A stretch of 64,000 nt of DNA from the NCBI GenBank assembly GCA_905372235.1, contig CAJPOF010000002.1, positions 1 to 64,000 on the forward strand, written 5' to 3'. Within the stretch, counting starts at the first letter, position 1. Each line of letters opens with the position of its first letter. Both the position numbers and the translations under genes were made by a program. The stretch is from an uncultured Treponema sp. Its GTDB lineage: Bacteria > Spirochaetota > Spirochaetia > Treponematales > Treponemataceae. Of this stretch, positions 4,426 to 14,073 are shown piece by piece. The notes under the pieces were generated by a model. The model was not told the origin of the DNA. It saw only the letters and a list, made by a program, of their open reading frames with translations, and did not search any database.

Positions 4426-6330
4426 ACGTTACTTTCATCGATAAAATCACCGGAAGACATAAAAAAACTTTCTCGAAAACAGCTTGTTCAGTTGCAGGAA
4501 GAAATCCGTAAGACAATCATCTCTGTTGTTGGTGAAAACGGAGGGCATCTTGCAAGCAATCTTGGCGTTGTAGAGCTTACCGTCGCATTGCACAGGGTTT
4601 TTTCAAGTCCAGAGGACGCTGTTGTCTGGGACGTGAGCCATCAATGCTATGCCCATAAACTTTTGACGGGTAGATATCCGCTTTTCAGTGAACTTAGGAA
4701 AAAAGACGGGCTTTCCGGCTTTACCAAAAAGACTGAAAGTCCTCACGATTTTTTTGACAACGGACATGCTTCGACTTCCATCTCGCAGGCTTTGGGGCTT
4801 CTTACGGCATGGAATTTGAAGGGGAAAAAAGGCAAGGTGATAGCCGTTATTGGGGACGGAGCGTTGACGGGCGGAATGGCTTTTGAGGGGCTTTGCAACG
4901 CAGGCGAGCTTGGAGAAAACCTTATAATAGTCCTGAACGATAACCAAATGTCGATAGACAAAAACGACGGTACGTTCTCAAGGTATCTTAGTCGCCTTAC
5001 AATGACGGGGCATTATCAATCTATAAGAAGAGCCATAGATTTTATTGTGAGTCGTCTTCCGTTCAGTCGCCCTTTGCAGAAATTCGTATTCAGGTTCAAG
5101 CGGGGCTTGAAAGGTCTTCTTCTTCAGAATAATTTTTTTTCCGACTTGGATTTTGAATACGTTGGCCCGCTTGACGGACATGACGAGAAGTCTCTTGAGA
5201 CCGTACTCAAAAGGGTAAAAAGGATGCGAAATCCCGTGGTTGTGCATGTGGTAACAAAAAAAGGGAAGGGCTACAGCCTTGCTGAAGATAATCCCGAACG
5301 GTTTCATGGGATCGGACCATTTTGCACTTCAGACGGAAAGGTCGAAAAATTCGATGCGGTCAGTTTTACTGAAAGTTTTTCAAATTCCCTTTTGAAGTTT
5401 GCCGAAAAAAACAAAAATCTTGTCGCAATAACCGCCTCGATGGCAAAAGGGACGGGGCTTGATTCGTTTGCCCGTCATTATCCTGAAAGATTTTTTGATG
5501 TCGGGATAGCGGAGGAACACGCCGTTACATTTGCAGGAGGGCTTTCAAGGGGCGGAATGATTCCTGTGGTGTGCATATATTCCACTTTCATGCAGAGGGC
5601 GGTCGATCAGGTGATACACGACATGGCTATCCAAAATCTGCATTCTATTATAGTGATGGATAGGGCGGGTGCTGTTCCGGGAGACGGAGAAACCCATCAA
5701 GGTCTTTTTGATATAGCCCTTTTTCGCCCCGTTCCTAACGTTACAATGCTCACTCCCGCTACCGGAAAAGACCTTGAAAAGATTCTTGAATATTCGATTT
5801 CGGGAAAAGGCATATACATAATCCGCTATCCCAAGCTGTCATGCCCTTCGGAACGTTCTGAGTTTTCTTCGGAAATTATAGAGGGAAGGGGAGTTCTTTT
5901 GAAGGCGGAATCTCTTTTTCCGACTTTGGAAGTCGCCCTTGAGGATTCCGGCGAGACAAGAAGAATCCTTTTTGTTACAACCGGCGGAATGTATTCGGAG
6001 GTCGTGGTCGCCTCAAGGGCTTTGCTTATGGAAAACGTGATTAGCGACATATATTCCCTTAGGTTTATAAAACCGATAGACAAAGAATATTTTATAGGTC
6101 TTGCAAAAGGCTACGACGGAATAGTGTTTGCGGAAGACGGAATCGTGTCTGGTGGGATAAGCGAGTATCTTGCACTTGTGCTTTCGGAGAACAAAATCAC
6201 GAATTTCAGGATAAAGGCGTTCCCTGAAGGATTTTACAGGCAGGGAACCAGACAGGATGTACTTTCGGAGGCGGGGCTTAGCGTGGAAGAACTCTGCAAA
6301 GCCGCCTTGGACCTGCTTGGGCTTTTGTGA
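4426..6330 (+). CDS. dxs: 1-deoxy-D-xylulose-5-phosphate synthase
   Basis: DXS condenses pyruvate and glyceraldehyde 3-phosphate, the first step of MEP isoprenoid synthesis, and also feeds thiamine and pyridoxal. Visible are the thiamine-diphosphate motif GDGALTGGMAFEG with NLIIVLNDNQMS, then AEEHAVTFAGG and DRAGAVPGDGETHQG. The normal family N-terminus (LLSSIKSPEDIKKLS) reads in frame upstream of the only canonical start, TTG 4492. No ATG, GTG or TTG precedes it in frame, but ACG 4426 sits exactly where Met is expected, five bases after GGAG. I therefore place the start at ACG, giving 634 residues, normal for DXS. The TTG 4492 start would lose conserved residues and has no ribosome binding site. 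Confidence 0.9.
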   Translation, partial: TLLSSIKSPEDIKKLSRKQLVQLQEEIRKTIISVVGENGGHLASNLGVVELTVALHRVFSSPEDAVVWDVSHQCYAHKLLTGRYPLFSELRKKDGLSGFTKKTESPHDFFDNGHASTSISQALGLLTAWNLKGKKGKVIAVIGDGALTGGMAFEGLCNAGELGENLIIVLNDNQMSIDKNDGTFSRYLSRLTMTGHYQSIRRAIDFIVSRLPFSRPLQKFVFRFKRGLKGLLLQNNFFSDLDFEYVGPLDGHDEKSLETVLKRVKRMRNPVVVHVVTKKGKGYSLAEDNPERFHGIGPFCTSDGKVEKFDAVSFTESFSNSLLKFAEKNKNLVAITASMAKGTGLDSFARHYPERFFDVGIAEEHAVTFAGGLSRGGMIPVVCIYSTFMQRAVDQVIHDMAIQNLHSIIVMDRAGAVPGDGETHQGLFDIALFRPVPNVTMLTPATGKDLEKILEYSISGKGIYIIRYPKLSCPSERSEFSSEIIEGRGVLLKAESLFPTLEVALEDSGETRRILFVTTGGMYSEVVVASRALLMENVISDIYSLRFIKPIDKEYFIGLAKGYDGIVFAEDGIVSGGISEYLALVLSENKITNFRIKAFPEGFYRQGTRQDVLSEAGLSVEELCKAALDLLGLL

Positions 6331-6352
6331 GTTTTTATTTTTAGGAAAAATC

Positions 6353-7141
6353 ATGGTTGAACTTGAACTTAGGGAAAAAACTATTTCGACTTCAAGAAAG
6401 GCGCTTGTCATGGGAATCCTTAATGCAACCCCGGATTCGTTTTATGCGGGAAGCAGAGGCGGAATCGAAAAAGCGTTGGCGATAATTGAAGAGGGGGCGG
6501 ACATTCTTGACATTGGGGCGGAATCCACTCGTCCGGGTTCAAGCTACATAGATTCCGACGAAGAAAAGCGGAGGCTAATTCCGCTCATAAAAGATATAAG
6601 AAAGGTTTCAGACATTCCGATTTCAGTGGACACAAGGAAACTATCGGTCATGCAGGAAGCGTTTGACGAAGGGGCGGACATACTGAACGACATTTCCGCT
6701 CTTGAGGACGAACCTGAGCTTGGCGCATTTGCGGCGGAAAAGAAAATCCCAGTCGTCCTTATGCACAGGAACGGAATTAAAAAAGATGCGTTCAAAGAAG
6801 TGGACGACTACCTTTTAAAAAGAGCCTTATATGCCGAATCCATAGGAATAGAGCCTAGAAAGATAATCGTAGATCCCGGAATAGGATTTAATAAGGATTT
6901 TTCAGTCAACTGCGAATTGATAAAAAATTCCGGGAATTTTTGCGGCGGAAAGTACAAAATACTGATGGCTCTTTCTCGGAAAAGGTGCATAGGAGCGATG
7001 ACGGGAAGGGAAGTTGACGAAAGGCTTTCCGGCACTCTTGCGGCAAATCTTGTAAGCGTCATTAAAGGCTGTTCTTTGGTTCGTGTGCATGATGTAAAAG
7101 AAACGATAGATACTTTAAACGTTTTGGAGTATACTTTATAG
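6353..7141 (+). CDS. folP: Dihydropteroate synthase
   Basis: FolP joins p-aminobenzoate to dihydropterin pyrophosphate in folate synthesis and is the sulfonamide target. ATG 6353 is chosen, 22 bases after the dxs stop. Earlier in-frame starts lie inside dxs. The 262-residue protein has the TIM-barrel landmarks in order: MGILNATPDSF, DIGAESTRPGS, ISVDTRK, ILNDISAL, PVVLMH, DPGIGFNK and a final LVRVHDV. It is likely co-transcribed with dxs and with cdaA downstream. Confidence 0.95.
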   Translation: MVELELREKTISTSRKALVMGILNATPDSFYAGSRGGIEKALAIIEEGADILDIGAESTRPGSSYIDSDEEKRRLIPLIKDIRKVSDIPISVDTRKLSVMQEAFDEGADILNDISALEDEPELGAFAAEKKIPVVLMHRNGIKKDAFKEVDDYLLKRALYAESIGIEPRKIIVDPGIGFNKDFSVNCELIKNSGNFCGGKYKILMALSRKRCIGAMTGREVDERLSGTLAANLVSVIKGCSLVRVHDVKETIDTLNVLEYTL

Positions 7142-7163
7142 GAATCGTATTGAAGGGAAAACT

Positions 7164-7979
7164 TTGAAATCCGCGGAAAATTTACTGGCAGTTTATAATG
7201 TAGTTCGCTCATTCGTTGATATAGGTATACTTGCTTTTGTCTTTTACAAGGCGTACCAGATAATCCTAAAATCCAACAGTGTGCAGATAATAAAGTCTGC
7301 GGTCATAGTTGCGATTTCATATGCGCTTGCAGTCATTCTGAAACTTGAGACATTGGTATGGATTTTTACTTCAATCACACCGATGCTGATTGTCGGGTTC
7401 GTGATAATATTCCAGCCGGAATTTAGGAAGATGTTCTTGAAGATGGGGCAGACGCAGTGGTTCGCTTTCGGAAGCCGTTCCAAACATTCTTACGTGGATT
7501 CGGTGCTTATCGCGGCGGAGATGCTTTCAAAACAGAAGCGAGGCATGCTTGCAGTCTTTCTTCGCCACACAAGGCTTGACGACATTCTTGATACGGGAAC
7601 TAGGCTCAATGCGGATATTTCATCAAGCCTTCTTGTAACCATATTCGGAATGGACACTCCGCTTCATGACGGAGCGTGCTTCATTCAGGGCGGAAAACTT
7701 GTGGCGGCGGGCTGTTTTCTTCCGCTAAGCGAACAATACGACATAAAAAAGACTTTCGGCACAAGGCACAGGGCGGCTTTGGGGGTATCCGAGATTTCGG
7801 ACGCGGTTGTCCTTGTAGTCTCTGAGGAGACAGGTGCGATGAGCCTTACATACGACTCTAAACTTCACTACGACCTTTCTTCCAAGGAACTTACAAAAAT
7901 CCTTGAAAATCTTTTAAACATACCGCCTGAAGCGTACACCCTGGAGGACACTATCGATGAACACAAGAAAAATGATTAG
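7164..7979 (+). CDS. cdaA: Diadenylate cyclase CdaA, membrane-bound
   Basis: CdaA makes cyclic di-AMP from two ATP at the membrane. TTG 7164 follows AAGGGA by five bases. The 271-residue protein has three N-terminal membrane helices (about residues 12-90), then the DAC domain with the catalytic DGA at 169-171 and RHR at 201-203. The neighbour is a YbbR-domain protein whose start overlaps by 23 bases, the classic cdaA-cdaR pairing. The usual third partner glmM is not next in line. Cyclic di-AMP typically controls potassium and osmolyte balance and cell-wall homeostasis. Confidence 0.93.
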   Translation: MKSAENLLAVYNVVRSFVDIGILAFVFYKAYQIILKSNSVQIIKSAVIVAISYALAVILKLETLVWIFTSITPMLIVGFVIIFQPEFRKMFLKMGQTQWFAFGSRSKHSYVDSVLIAAEMLSKQKRGMLAVFLRHTRLDDILDTGTRLNADISSSLLVTIFGMDTPLHDGACFIQGGKLVAAGCFLPLSEQYDIKKTFGTRHRAALGVSEISDAVVLVVSEETGAMSLTYDSKLHYDLSSKELTKILENLLNIPPEAYTLEDTIDEHKKND

Positions 7980-9015
7980 TCGCCTCACCGAAAACTGGGT
8001 GGCAAAGGTAATATGCGTGGCGGCTGCGATTTTGGTCTATGTCTTTCATCAGGTAGCAGTCCTTGACCACAAGACGCTGACAGTTCCGCTTGAGGTGGTT
8101 TCCGAAGGGCTTTTGGTGAACGAGACCGATGTTCCGTCCTTTGTAAAGGTGAACGTAAGGTGCAGCGCCGATTCCATAGGAGCGATCACAGCCCAAGGAA
8201 TATCCGCCGTGCTGAACCTGAACCATTATACCGAAGTCGGCGACTATGACGTTCCCGTTACGATTTCCGTGTCTAAGGATCTTATGCTTATAGACCCCCT
8301 TGAAGTTTCGGTGAAGCCCGATTATGTTTCTCTGACATTGGACGAGAAGGTGGAAAAATATGTTTCCGTAAAGCCGTCCGTTTCGGGCGAGGTGAGCCAC
8401 GGCTATTTTGTAAAGAGCGTCGAGATTGTTCCGTCGACGGTAAAAATAATAGGTCCTTCAAAAATTGTTGAAAAGACAAACTTTATATATTCAGACAAGG
8501 TGAACGTTAAGGGAGCCTCGACAGGTTTTTCCACTGAGGTAGGGCTTGACAACATAAACGCTCTTGTTTCGGCAAAGGTGGAAGAGCCTTTCCGGGTAAA
8601 TGTTACCATTGCTCCGAGTCCAAGCGATCTGGTTTTCACGGGCGTTACGCCGAAACTGATATCGCTTGATGGAAATCTTGAAAACAGCTCTACAATTCCG
8701 CCGCTGAACTTTACCCTTACAGGCACAGTTCCGATGATGGAAAAATTCAATCTTTCGGAGCAAAGCGTCGTCATCGACTGCAGTTCAATAAAAAGCGAAG
8801 GCAGCTACGAACTTCCGGTTCTTTTTGTGCTTCCGGTAAACATTTCTGTGAAAGAAAAATCCTACGAGACTGTAAGCCTTATGATATCCGAGAAGTCTTC
8901 AGCCAATGCGGAGGAAAATCCGTCCGTGAATCAGGAAACTTCTTCGGATTCCGGTGTTTCTTCCGGCGAAGAGGCGGTCGAAGAAAAAAAGTCTTCCAAG
9001 AGACGGCGAAGATGA
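7957..9015 (+). CDS. YbbR-domain protein, CdaR-like regulator
   Basis: This 352-residue protein has one N-terminal membrane helix (about 17-34) and an extracytoplasmic part made of repeated YbbR-type beta domains. Typical phrases are VPSFVKVNVRC, VSLTLDEKVEKYVSVKPSV and STVKIIGPSKIV. In Firmicutes CdaR binds CdaA and tunes its cyclase activity, and the overlap with cdaA here argues for the same role. The last 35 residues are a Ser/Glu-rich tail ending in a basic KKSSKRRRR run. The stop overlaps the acpS start in ATGA. Confidence 0.85.
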   Translation: MNTRKMISRLTENWVAKVICVAAAILVYVFHQVAVLDHKTLTVPLEVVSEGLLVNETDVPSFVKVNVRCSADSIGAITAQGISAVLNLNHYTEVGDYDVPVTISVSKDLMLIDPLEVSVKPDYVSLTLDEKVEKYVSVKPSVSGEVSHGYFVKSVEIVPSTVKIIGPSKIVEKTNFIYSDKVNVKGASTGFSTEVGLDNINALVSAKVEEPFRVNVTIAPSPSDLVFTGVTPKLISLDGNLENSSTIPPLNFTLTGTVPMMEKFNLSEQSVVIDCSSIKSEGSYELPVLFVLPVNISVKEKSYETVSLMISEKSSANAEENPSVNQETSSDSGVSSGEEAVEEKKSSKRRRR

Positions 9016-9392
9016 TATTCGGAATCGGAACGGACATAGTGGATGTCAGGCGGTTTGAAAAATGGCTTCAAAACGAAGAACTGCTTGAAAGGTATTTCAA
9101 CGAGGCGGAACTTTTTTCAAAAGGCTCTAAATCCTCGCTGTGCCAGCACTATGCGGTGCGTTTTGCCGCAAAAGAAGCGTTCTCCAAGGCTTTGGGAACT
9201 GGAATATGCTTTGACTTGCGAGAGGTTTTTGTGAAGAAAAACGCCGACGGAAAACCGGAACTGTATTTTTCGGAAAAACTAAAAAAACTTTTGGAAGAAA
9301 AATGCGGCGAATGTAGGATTTTTGTTTCCCTGAGCCACGAGAAAGAATATGCCGTTGCGAACGTGGTCATAGAAAAAACGGAAAAATTTTGA
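9012..9392 (+). CDS. acpS: Holo-[acyl-carrier-protein] synthase
   Basis: AcpS moves 4'-phosphopantetheine from CoA to the serine of acyl carrier protein. The 126-residue length is standard. Signature motifs are GIGTDIVDVRRFE at the N-terminus (metal-binding Asp) and FAAKEAFSKALGTGI in the middle, ending with SLSHEKEYAVANVV. It overlaps the upstream gene by four bases and is therefore translationally coupled to it. Confidence 0.95.
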   Translation: MIFGIGTDIVDVRRFEKWLQNEELLERYFNEAELFSKGSKSSLCQHYAVRFAAKEAFSKALGTGICFDLREVFVKKNADGKPELYFSEKLKKLLEEKCGECRIFVSLSHEKEYAVANVVIEKTEKF

Positions 9393-9408
9393 AGGGAGGA
9401 GTTATTGG

Positions 9409-10290
9409 ATGGTTTCTGGCGTAAAAAAAACTTCGAGCAAGAAAAAGCCTGTGATTTCGTACTGGTCCAAGGAAAAATGTTTTTGCCCTGTCTGCAAGAA
9501 AAATTTTGAGAAGGAAGTGATGATGAGCGGAAACGGAAGGATGATAGCAGGTCCTCTTTCCGAAGACCTTCACAGGACGTTCGAGCCTTCGCTACGCTTC
9601 GGACGCATCTATCCTCTTATTTACGAAATCGGAGCTTGTCCAAACTGCTACACGGCACTTTTGTGGTCGGATTTCAAGGATTTGAAGAAAAAGGAAGACC
9701 AGGACAATTTGTTTTTCAAGCGGGAGGATAGAAAAAACAAGGTGAACGCTGTGTTTCCGCATTTTGCGCTGAACCGTGAGCGTTCACTTTACGACGGCTG
9801 CGCCATGTATTATCTTGCGCTTCTTTCTTACGACAGCGTTGGACACGACATTCTTCCCACGATGAAATCGGCTTTTCTTTCGCTACGCCTTGCCTGGCTT
9901 ACAAGGGATCTTGATTCCGCCGTTCCCGGACACAATTTTTCTTATCTTTCGAATGTGTTTTACAGAAAGGCGTTGTTTTTCTACCAGCAGGCTATCTTGA
10001 ACGAGACAGAAAGGGTTGAAAAATGTTCGACTCTTTCTAATTTCGGCCCGGACATGGACAAAAACTATGGCTGGGACGGGGTGATATATCTTGCAGGGCT
10101 TTTGGAATACACGTACGGTCAAAAGGATGATATCCAGCTCCGTTTGAGAAAACTTAGCGAGTCAAAAACTGCGATAGCAAGAATCTTCGGTTTGGGAAAA
10201 TCTTCCAAGGATAAACCCGGACCTCTTCTTGAGAAGGCGAGGGATCTTTACGATCGGCTTTCAAAGGAAGTAAGCGACGACGACATCTGA
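9409..10290 (+). CDS. DUF2225 zinc-ribbon protein
   Basis: The 293-residue product belongs to the DUF2225 family, whose function is unknown. Two Cys pairs are visible: CFCPVC near residues 24-29 and CPNC at about 77-80. Together they probably form a zinc site. The rest is alpha-helical and TPR-like, with repeated aromatic and Leu patterns. ATG 9409 follows a GGGAGGAG sequence at good distance. It sits between acpS and truA in one tight + strand run, which gives little clue to its task. Confidence 0.8.
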   Translation: MVSGVKKTSSKKKPVISYWSKEKCFCPVCKKNFEKEVMMSGNGRMIAGPLSEDLHRTFEPSLRFGRIYPLIYEIGACPNCYTALLWSDFKDLKKKEDQDNLFFKREDRKNKVNAVFPHFALNRERSLYDGCAMYYLALLSYDSVGHDILPTMKSAFLSLRLAWLTRDLDSAVPGHNFSYLSNVFYRKALFFYQQAILNETERVEKCSTLSNFGPDMDKNYGWDGVIYLAGLLEYTYGQKDDIQLRLRKLSESKTAIARIFGLGKSSKDKPGPLLEKARDLYDRLSKEVSDDDI

Positions 10291-10305
10291 TTTTACGGGG
10301 ATTTC

Positions 10306-11100
10306 ATGAAGAACATTCTTCTGACCGTTTCCTACGACGGAACAGACTTTTCAGGCTGGCAGAGGCAGGAAAGAGCCGAAGATAAGATTCGGGAACGGAC
10401 GGTGCAGGGCGAGATTGAAGCGGCTCTTTCAAGGCTTTTGAAATCCGACATAATACTTTACGGTTCAGGAAGGACGGATAGCGGAGTCCACGCATTGGCT
10501 CAGAAAGCCAATTTTTTTTCTCCTGTCGATTCTTTTCCTGAAAAAAACTATGTCCGCGCCCTGAACGCAATCCTTCCCGGCGACATTAGGATTCTTGATT
10601 CTGTAGAGGTCAAAAACGATTTCAGCGCAAGAAAGAACGCCACAAGCAGAATCTACAGGTATTTTATTTTTACGGGAAACGCGCCGTCCGCCGCGCTAAG
10701 CCGGTTTTCGTGGCATTATCCATATAGCGCCTCGCTTTCGAACCTGAACGAGATGGCTAAATGTCTTAAAGGCGAGATGGATTTTGCCTCTTTTTCTGCA
10801 AGTGGGGACGAAAGTGTTTCCACAAAACGTTACATAGACGACGCACACTTTTTTTTTCAGGAAGGATTTCCGGGCGGAGAGGAACTTTTGGTTTTCCAGA
10901 TAGAAGGAAACGCTTTTTTGTGGAAGATGGTACGCACTGTTACGGGAACTCTTTTGACTCTTGATAAAAACGGAAAAGATTCCGGGGATTTTATAAAAAT
11001 AATAGAAAAAAAAGATAGAAAGGCGGCAGGTATTACGGCTCCTCCTACGGGGCTTTTCCTTTACGACATAAAATTTGACGGAATAAGACGGCACGCTTAG
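10306..11100 (+). CDS. truA: tRNA pseudouridine synthase A
   Basis: TruA makes pseudouridine at positions 38-40 of the tRNA anticodon arm. The protein is 264 residues. The catalytic Asp is D58 in GSGRTDSGVHALAQ, with an N-terminal VSYDGTDFSGWQRQ and a C-terminal GNAFLWKMVRTVTGTLL helix, all typical of the family. It is last in the + strand run and faces priA tail to tail with a 23-base gap. Confidence 0.95.
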   Translation: MKNILLTVSYDGTDFSGWQRQERAEDKIRERTVQGEIEAALSRLLKSDIILYGSGRTDSGVHALAQKANFFSPVDSFPEKNYVRALNAILPGDIRILDSVEVKNDFSARKNATSRIYRYFIFTGNAPSAALSRFSWHYPYSASLSNLNEMAKCLKGEMDFASFSASGDESVSTKRYIDDAHFFFQEGFPGGEELLVFQIEGNAFLWKMVRTVTGTLLTLDKNGKDSGDFIKIIEKKDRKAAGITAPPTGLFLYDIKFDGIRRHA

Positions 11101-11123
11101 TTTTGAAACGAAGTTTTTCTTTT

Positions 11124-13127
11124 CTACATTATGCTTACAGGATCTACATCACATTCTATGTACACAGACTGAGTATGCGTGTAGTTATAAAGCAGATTTT
11201 CCGCATTCTTTTGAAGGACGGCTATATTGTCGCTCCTTAGCAAAAGTTGGTATCTGTAGTTGTTGTTTGTCATGAATATGGGACATTCGGCAGGTCCTAT
11301 CACTTCTCCTTTTGTTCCTATGGAAGACGAAAGTATTTTTTTTGCCTCATTTGCGCTTTCCTCGGCTTTTTTTCTGTTCAAGGAGCGGAATACAAGCCGG
11401 ACTAGCCTTGAATACGGCGGAAAACCCAGCATTTTTCTTTGATTCAGTTCGTATCTGTAGAACTCTTCTGTCTTTCCGCCGCAGGAAAACATTATCGGCT
11501 CTCTTAGCGGATTATACGTCTGGACAAGGACTTTTCCGTCCGGGAAAAAACGTCCCGCACGTCCCGACACCTGAGTGATAAGGGAAAATGTCCTTTCCGC
11601 AGCTCTGAAATCCGGAATATGCAGGGCGGTGTCGGCGAGTATCACTCCAACAAGCTGAAGGTTTGGAAAATTAAGCCCTTTTGCGACCATCTGCGTTCCA
11701 AGAAGAATGTCGTATTCTCCCAAACGGAATGCATCTAGTTTTTCCTGAAGTTCACCTTTCTTGGTGATTGAGTCCGTGTCAATCCGCAATATTCTCGCCT
11801 CAGGGAATTTGGCTTTTGTCTCCGCCTCTATGTATTCTGTTCCGAAACCTGAATATCCTATGTCAAGGGAACTGCATTTGGGGCATTGGCTTTGCGGGAA
11901 TGTAGACCAGCCGCAATAATGGCATCTAAGTCTGTTTTCGGCTTTGTGATATGTCATGGAGACCGAACAGTTTTTGCACTTATGCTCAAAGCCGCAGGTG
12001 TTGCATCTGAAAAAATGGGTGAATCCGCGGCGGTTCAAAAAAAGGATCGCTTGTTTTTTGTTTTCGATTGTCTTTCTTATCTCGTCTTCCAGTTCTTTTG
12101 AGATTGGGGAAATGTTCTTTGATTTTGAAAGGTCGACGATTTTTATCTTAGGCATATTTCCGCCCGCAAGTCTTTTTGTAAGGAGATGGCGGATAAGTTT
12201 TTTCTCTTCCATAAGTTTCCACGCCTCTGCGGATGGGGTCGCACTTCCCATCACCAAAGGAATTCCAAGTCTTGAGGAGCGGAACATGGCTACCTGCCTT
12301 GCGTGGTATCTTGGTGTTTCGCCTGATTTGTACGAGCCGTCGTGTTCCTCGTCGATTATTATAAGCCCAAGGTCAGGCACGGGAGCGAAGACCGCACTTC
12401 TTGCACCGACCACAATCCTTGCCTCTTTTTTCATTATCTTGTGCCACTCGTTCATTTTCTGGCTTGAAGTAAGCTGGGAGTGAATTACAGCCGCGGTAGG
12501 TCCGAACCTTTTTACGACCGCCTTCACAACCTGAGGGGTAAGCCCGATTTCAGGGACAAGATAGATTACCCCTTTTCCTTTTGAAAGAAGGTGTTCCGCT
12601 GCCTGAAGGAAAACCTCGGTTTTTCCGCTGCCTGTCATTCCGTAGATATAATGGTAGTCGGCTTTTCCCTTAATGGAAGAATCGATTATGGATTTTGCCG
12701 CTTCTTTTTGCTCCTCGGAAAGTTCTTTCGAGGGATTTTCCGAAAAATCGTCGCTGAACGGAAAGCCTATGTTTCCTCTCAAACCTTTTCCGGTCGTCGG
12801 AATTATAGAAAAAATCGCTTCTCCTATTGTGCATAGATAATAGCGGCTGACCCATTTTGCGATTTCGAATATTTCTTTTGTGAAAAGCGGCTCTTTGTCG
12901 ATGACTTTTTTTATCGGAATAATTTTTTCGGTTTTCACGGGGCAGTTCTCGCTGATTTTTTCGCTTTTGGAAACCACAAATCCCGTGAGGTTCTGGTTTC
13001 CGAATCGGACGCTGACTCTTTTTCCGATTTCCGGAAGTTGTTCCGCACCATCGCCTTCTTTTGGCTCATACGAGTAGGTGAAGACCGTGTTCAAAGGAAT
13101 TTTCAATGCGACTTCTATGTATATCAT
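11124..13127 (-). CDS. priA: Primosomal replication helicase PriA
   Basis: PriA reloads the replisome at stalled forks using a 3'-to-5' helicase. The 667-residue protein has an N-terminal DNA-binding domain and Walker A GMTGSGKT at 163-170. DEEHDGSYK is motif II. A zinc-binding insert with four CxxC pairs runs from CNTCGFEHKCKNC to CPKC, followed by the C-terminal helicase motifs (LILADTALHIPDFRAAERTF, VSGRAGR). Its start overlaps the stop of the upstream glycosylase gene in ATGA, so the two DNA-maintenance genes form one operon. Confidence 0.95.
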   Translation of the reverse strand: MIYIEVALKIPLNTVFTYSYEPKEGDGAEQLPEIGKRVSVRFGNQNLTGFVVSKSEKISENCPVKTEKIIPIKKVIDKEPLFTKEIFEIAKWVSRYYLCTIGEAIFSIIPTTGKGLRGNIGFPFSDDFSENPSKELSEEQKEAAKSIIDSSIKGKADYHYIYGMTGSGKTEVFLQAAEHLLSKGKGVIYLVPEIGLTPQVVKAVVKRFGPTAAVIHSQLTSSQKMNEWHKIMKKEARIVVGARSAVFAPVPDLGLIIIDEEHDGSYKSGETPRYHARQVAMFRSSRLGIPLVMGSATPSAEAWKLMEEKKLIRHLLTKRLAGGNMPKIKIVDLSKSKNISPISKELEDEIRKTIENKKQAILFLNRRGFTHFFRCNTCGFEHKCKNCSVSMTYHKAENRLRCHYCGWSTFPQSQCPKCSSLDIGYSGFGTEYIEAETKAKFPEARILRIDTDSITKKGELQEKLDAFRLGEYDILLGTQMVAKGLNFPNLQLVGVILADTALHIPDFRAAERTFSLITQVSGRAGRFFPDGKVLVQTYNPLREPIMFSCGGKTEEFYRYELNQRKMLGFPPYSRLVRLVFRSLNRKKAEESANEAKKILSSSIGTKGEVIGPAECPIFMTNNNYRYQLLLRSDNIAVLQKNAENLLYNYTHTQSVYIECDVDPVSIM

Positions 13128-13999
13128 TTTTGAAACTTGTTCTTATATTCCGGAAAGTTTTTTTCAAGTTCCGCCCTAAGAAATTTTAAGTCCTCCCATG
13201 CAGGCTTTTTGTATTCGGGATTACGAAGGAGTGCGCTGGGATGGTAGGTTACGACCATCGGAACGTTTTGGTATTCAAGAAGCCGGAGTCTGTACGGCGA
13301 AAGCGAAAAATTTCCGTCTATTCCGAAAAGATTCCGTAAGGCGACTTTTCCAAGCGACAGTATGTACCTAGGCTTTAAAAGATGAATCTGCGTGTCAAGG
13401 AAGGCTCTGCAGGCATCCCGTTCTTCCTTCAAAGGGTCTCTATTGTGGGGCGGACGGCATTTTACCACGTTCGCTATGTAACAGTTTGCGTTCCTGTCAA
13501 GGCATATCGCATTCAGCATTTTGTCAAGGAGCTTTCCGGCAGGTCCTACAAACGGAAGACCTTGTTTGTCCTCCTCTTCGCCGGGACCTTCGCCTATTAC
13601 AAGAACGTACGGATTTTCAACGCCCATTCCAAAGACTGTGTTGTGCCTTGTTTGGCTAAGGGCGCAGTTTTGGCAGTCTTTTACTTTTTCTGAAAGTTTT
13701 TCAAGGCTCATGGAATTTTTTAAAGTCTGTTTGCCTGTGAAAGTTTTCTGCCCTTCATTCGCTAAAGGATTTTCTATATTTTTTTCAATATTGGAAGGCG
13801 ACTTTTCTTTAGCGATTTCATTTTCGTTTTTTATCGGGAGTGCATAGCCGGATTTTTCATCGTTTTTTATCGGAGCTTGTTTTTGCTTGTCGTCGGAAAA
13901 TACGGCTTTTTCCCTGAAATCCGGGGAGGAAAATCCGTATATTGAGCTTGATGCTGTTTTTAGAAGGTTGTATAAAAGCTCTTTTTCCTTGCAAGTCAT
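13124..13999 (-). CDS. Uracil-DNA glycosylase, family 4-like
   Basis: This enzyme removes uracil from DNA. ATG 13999 is preferred, giving 291 residues. An in-frame TTG at 14074 would add 25 residues and collide with the divergent gene. The catalytic core is in the C-terminal two thirds: VIGEGPGEEEDKQGLPFVGP, then CYIANVVKCRPPHNRDP, and MVVTYHPSALLRNP near the end. Cys in CQNCALSQ and VVKC suggest the iron-sulfur cluster of family 4 enzymes. The N-terminal ~100 residues are Lys/Glu-rich and not conserved. It is coupled to priA downstream. Confidence 0.9.
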   Translation of the reverse strand: MTCKEKELLYNLLKTASSSIYGFSSPDFREKAVFSDDKQKQAPIKNDEKSGYALPIKNENEIAKEKSPSNIEKNIENPLANEGQKTFTGKQTLKNSMSLEKLSEKVKDCQNCALSQTRHNTVFGMGVENPYVLVIGEGPGEEEDKQGLPFVGPAGKLLDKMLNAICLDRNANCYIANVVKCRPPHNRDPLKEERDACRAFLDTQIHLLKPRYILSLGKVALRNLFGIDGNFSLSPYRLRLLEYQNVPMVVTYHPSALLRNPEYKKPAWEDLKFLRAELEKNFPEYKNKFQK

Positions 14000-14073
14000 T
14001 CTTTTAAGATACCATATATCTTGTAATTCGTTCAACAAACATTTATTATTTAAAAAAGTGCTTTGAGGTCGCA

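Noticed and set aside
4492..6330. dxs starting at TTG 4492
   Set aside because: It lacks a ribosome binding site and would drop 22 conserved N-terminal residues that read in frame from ACG 4426.
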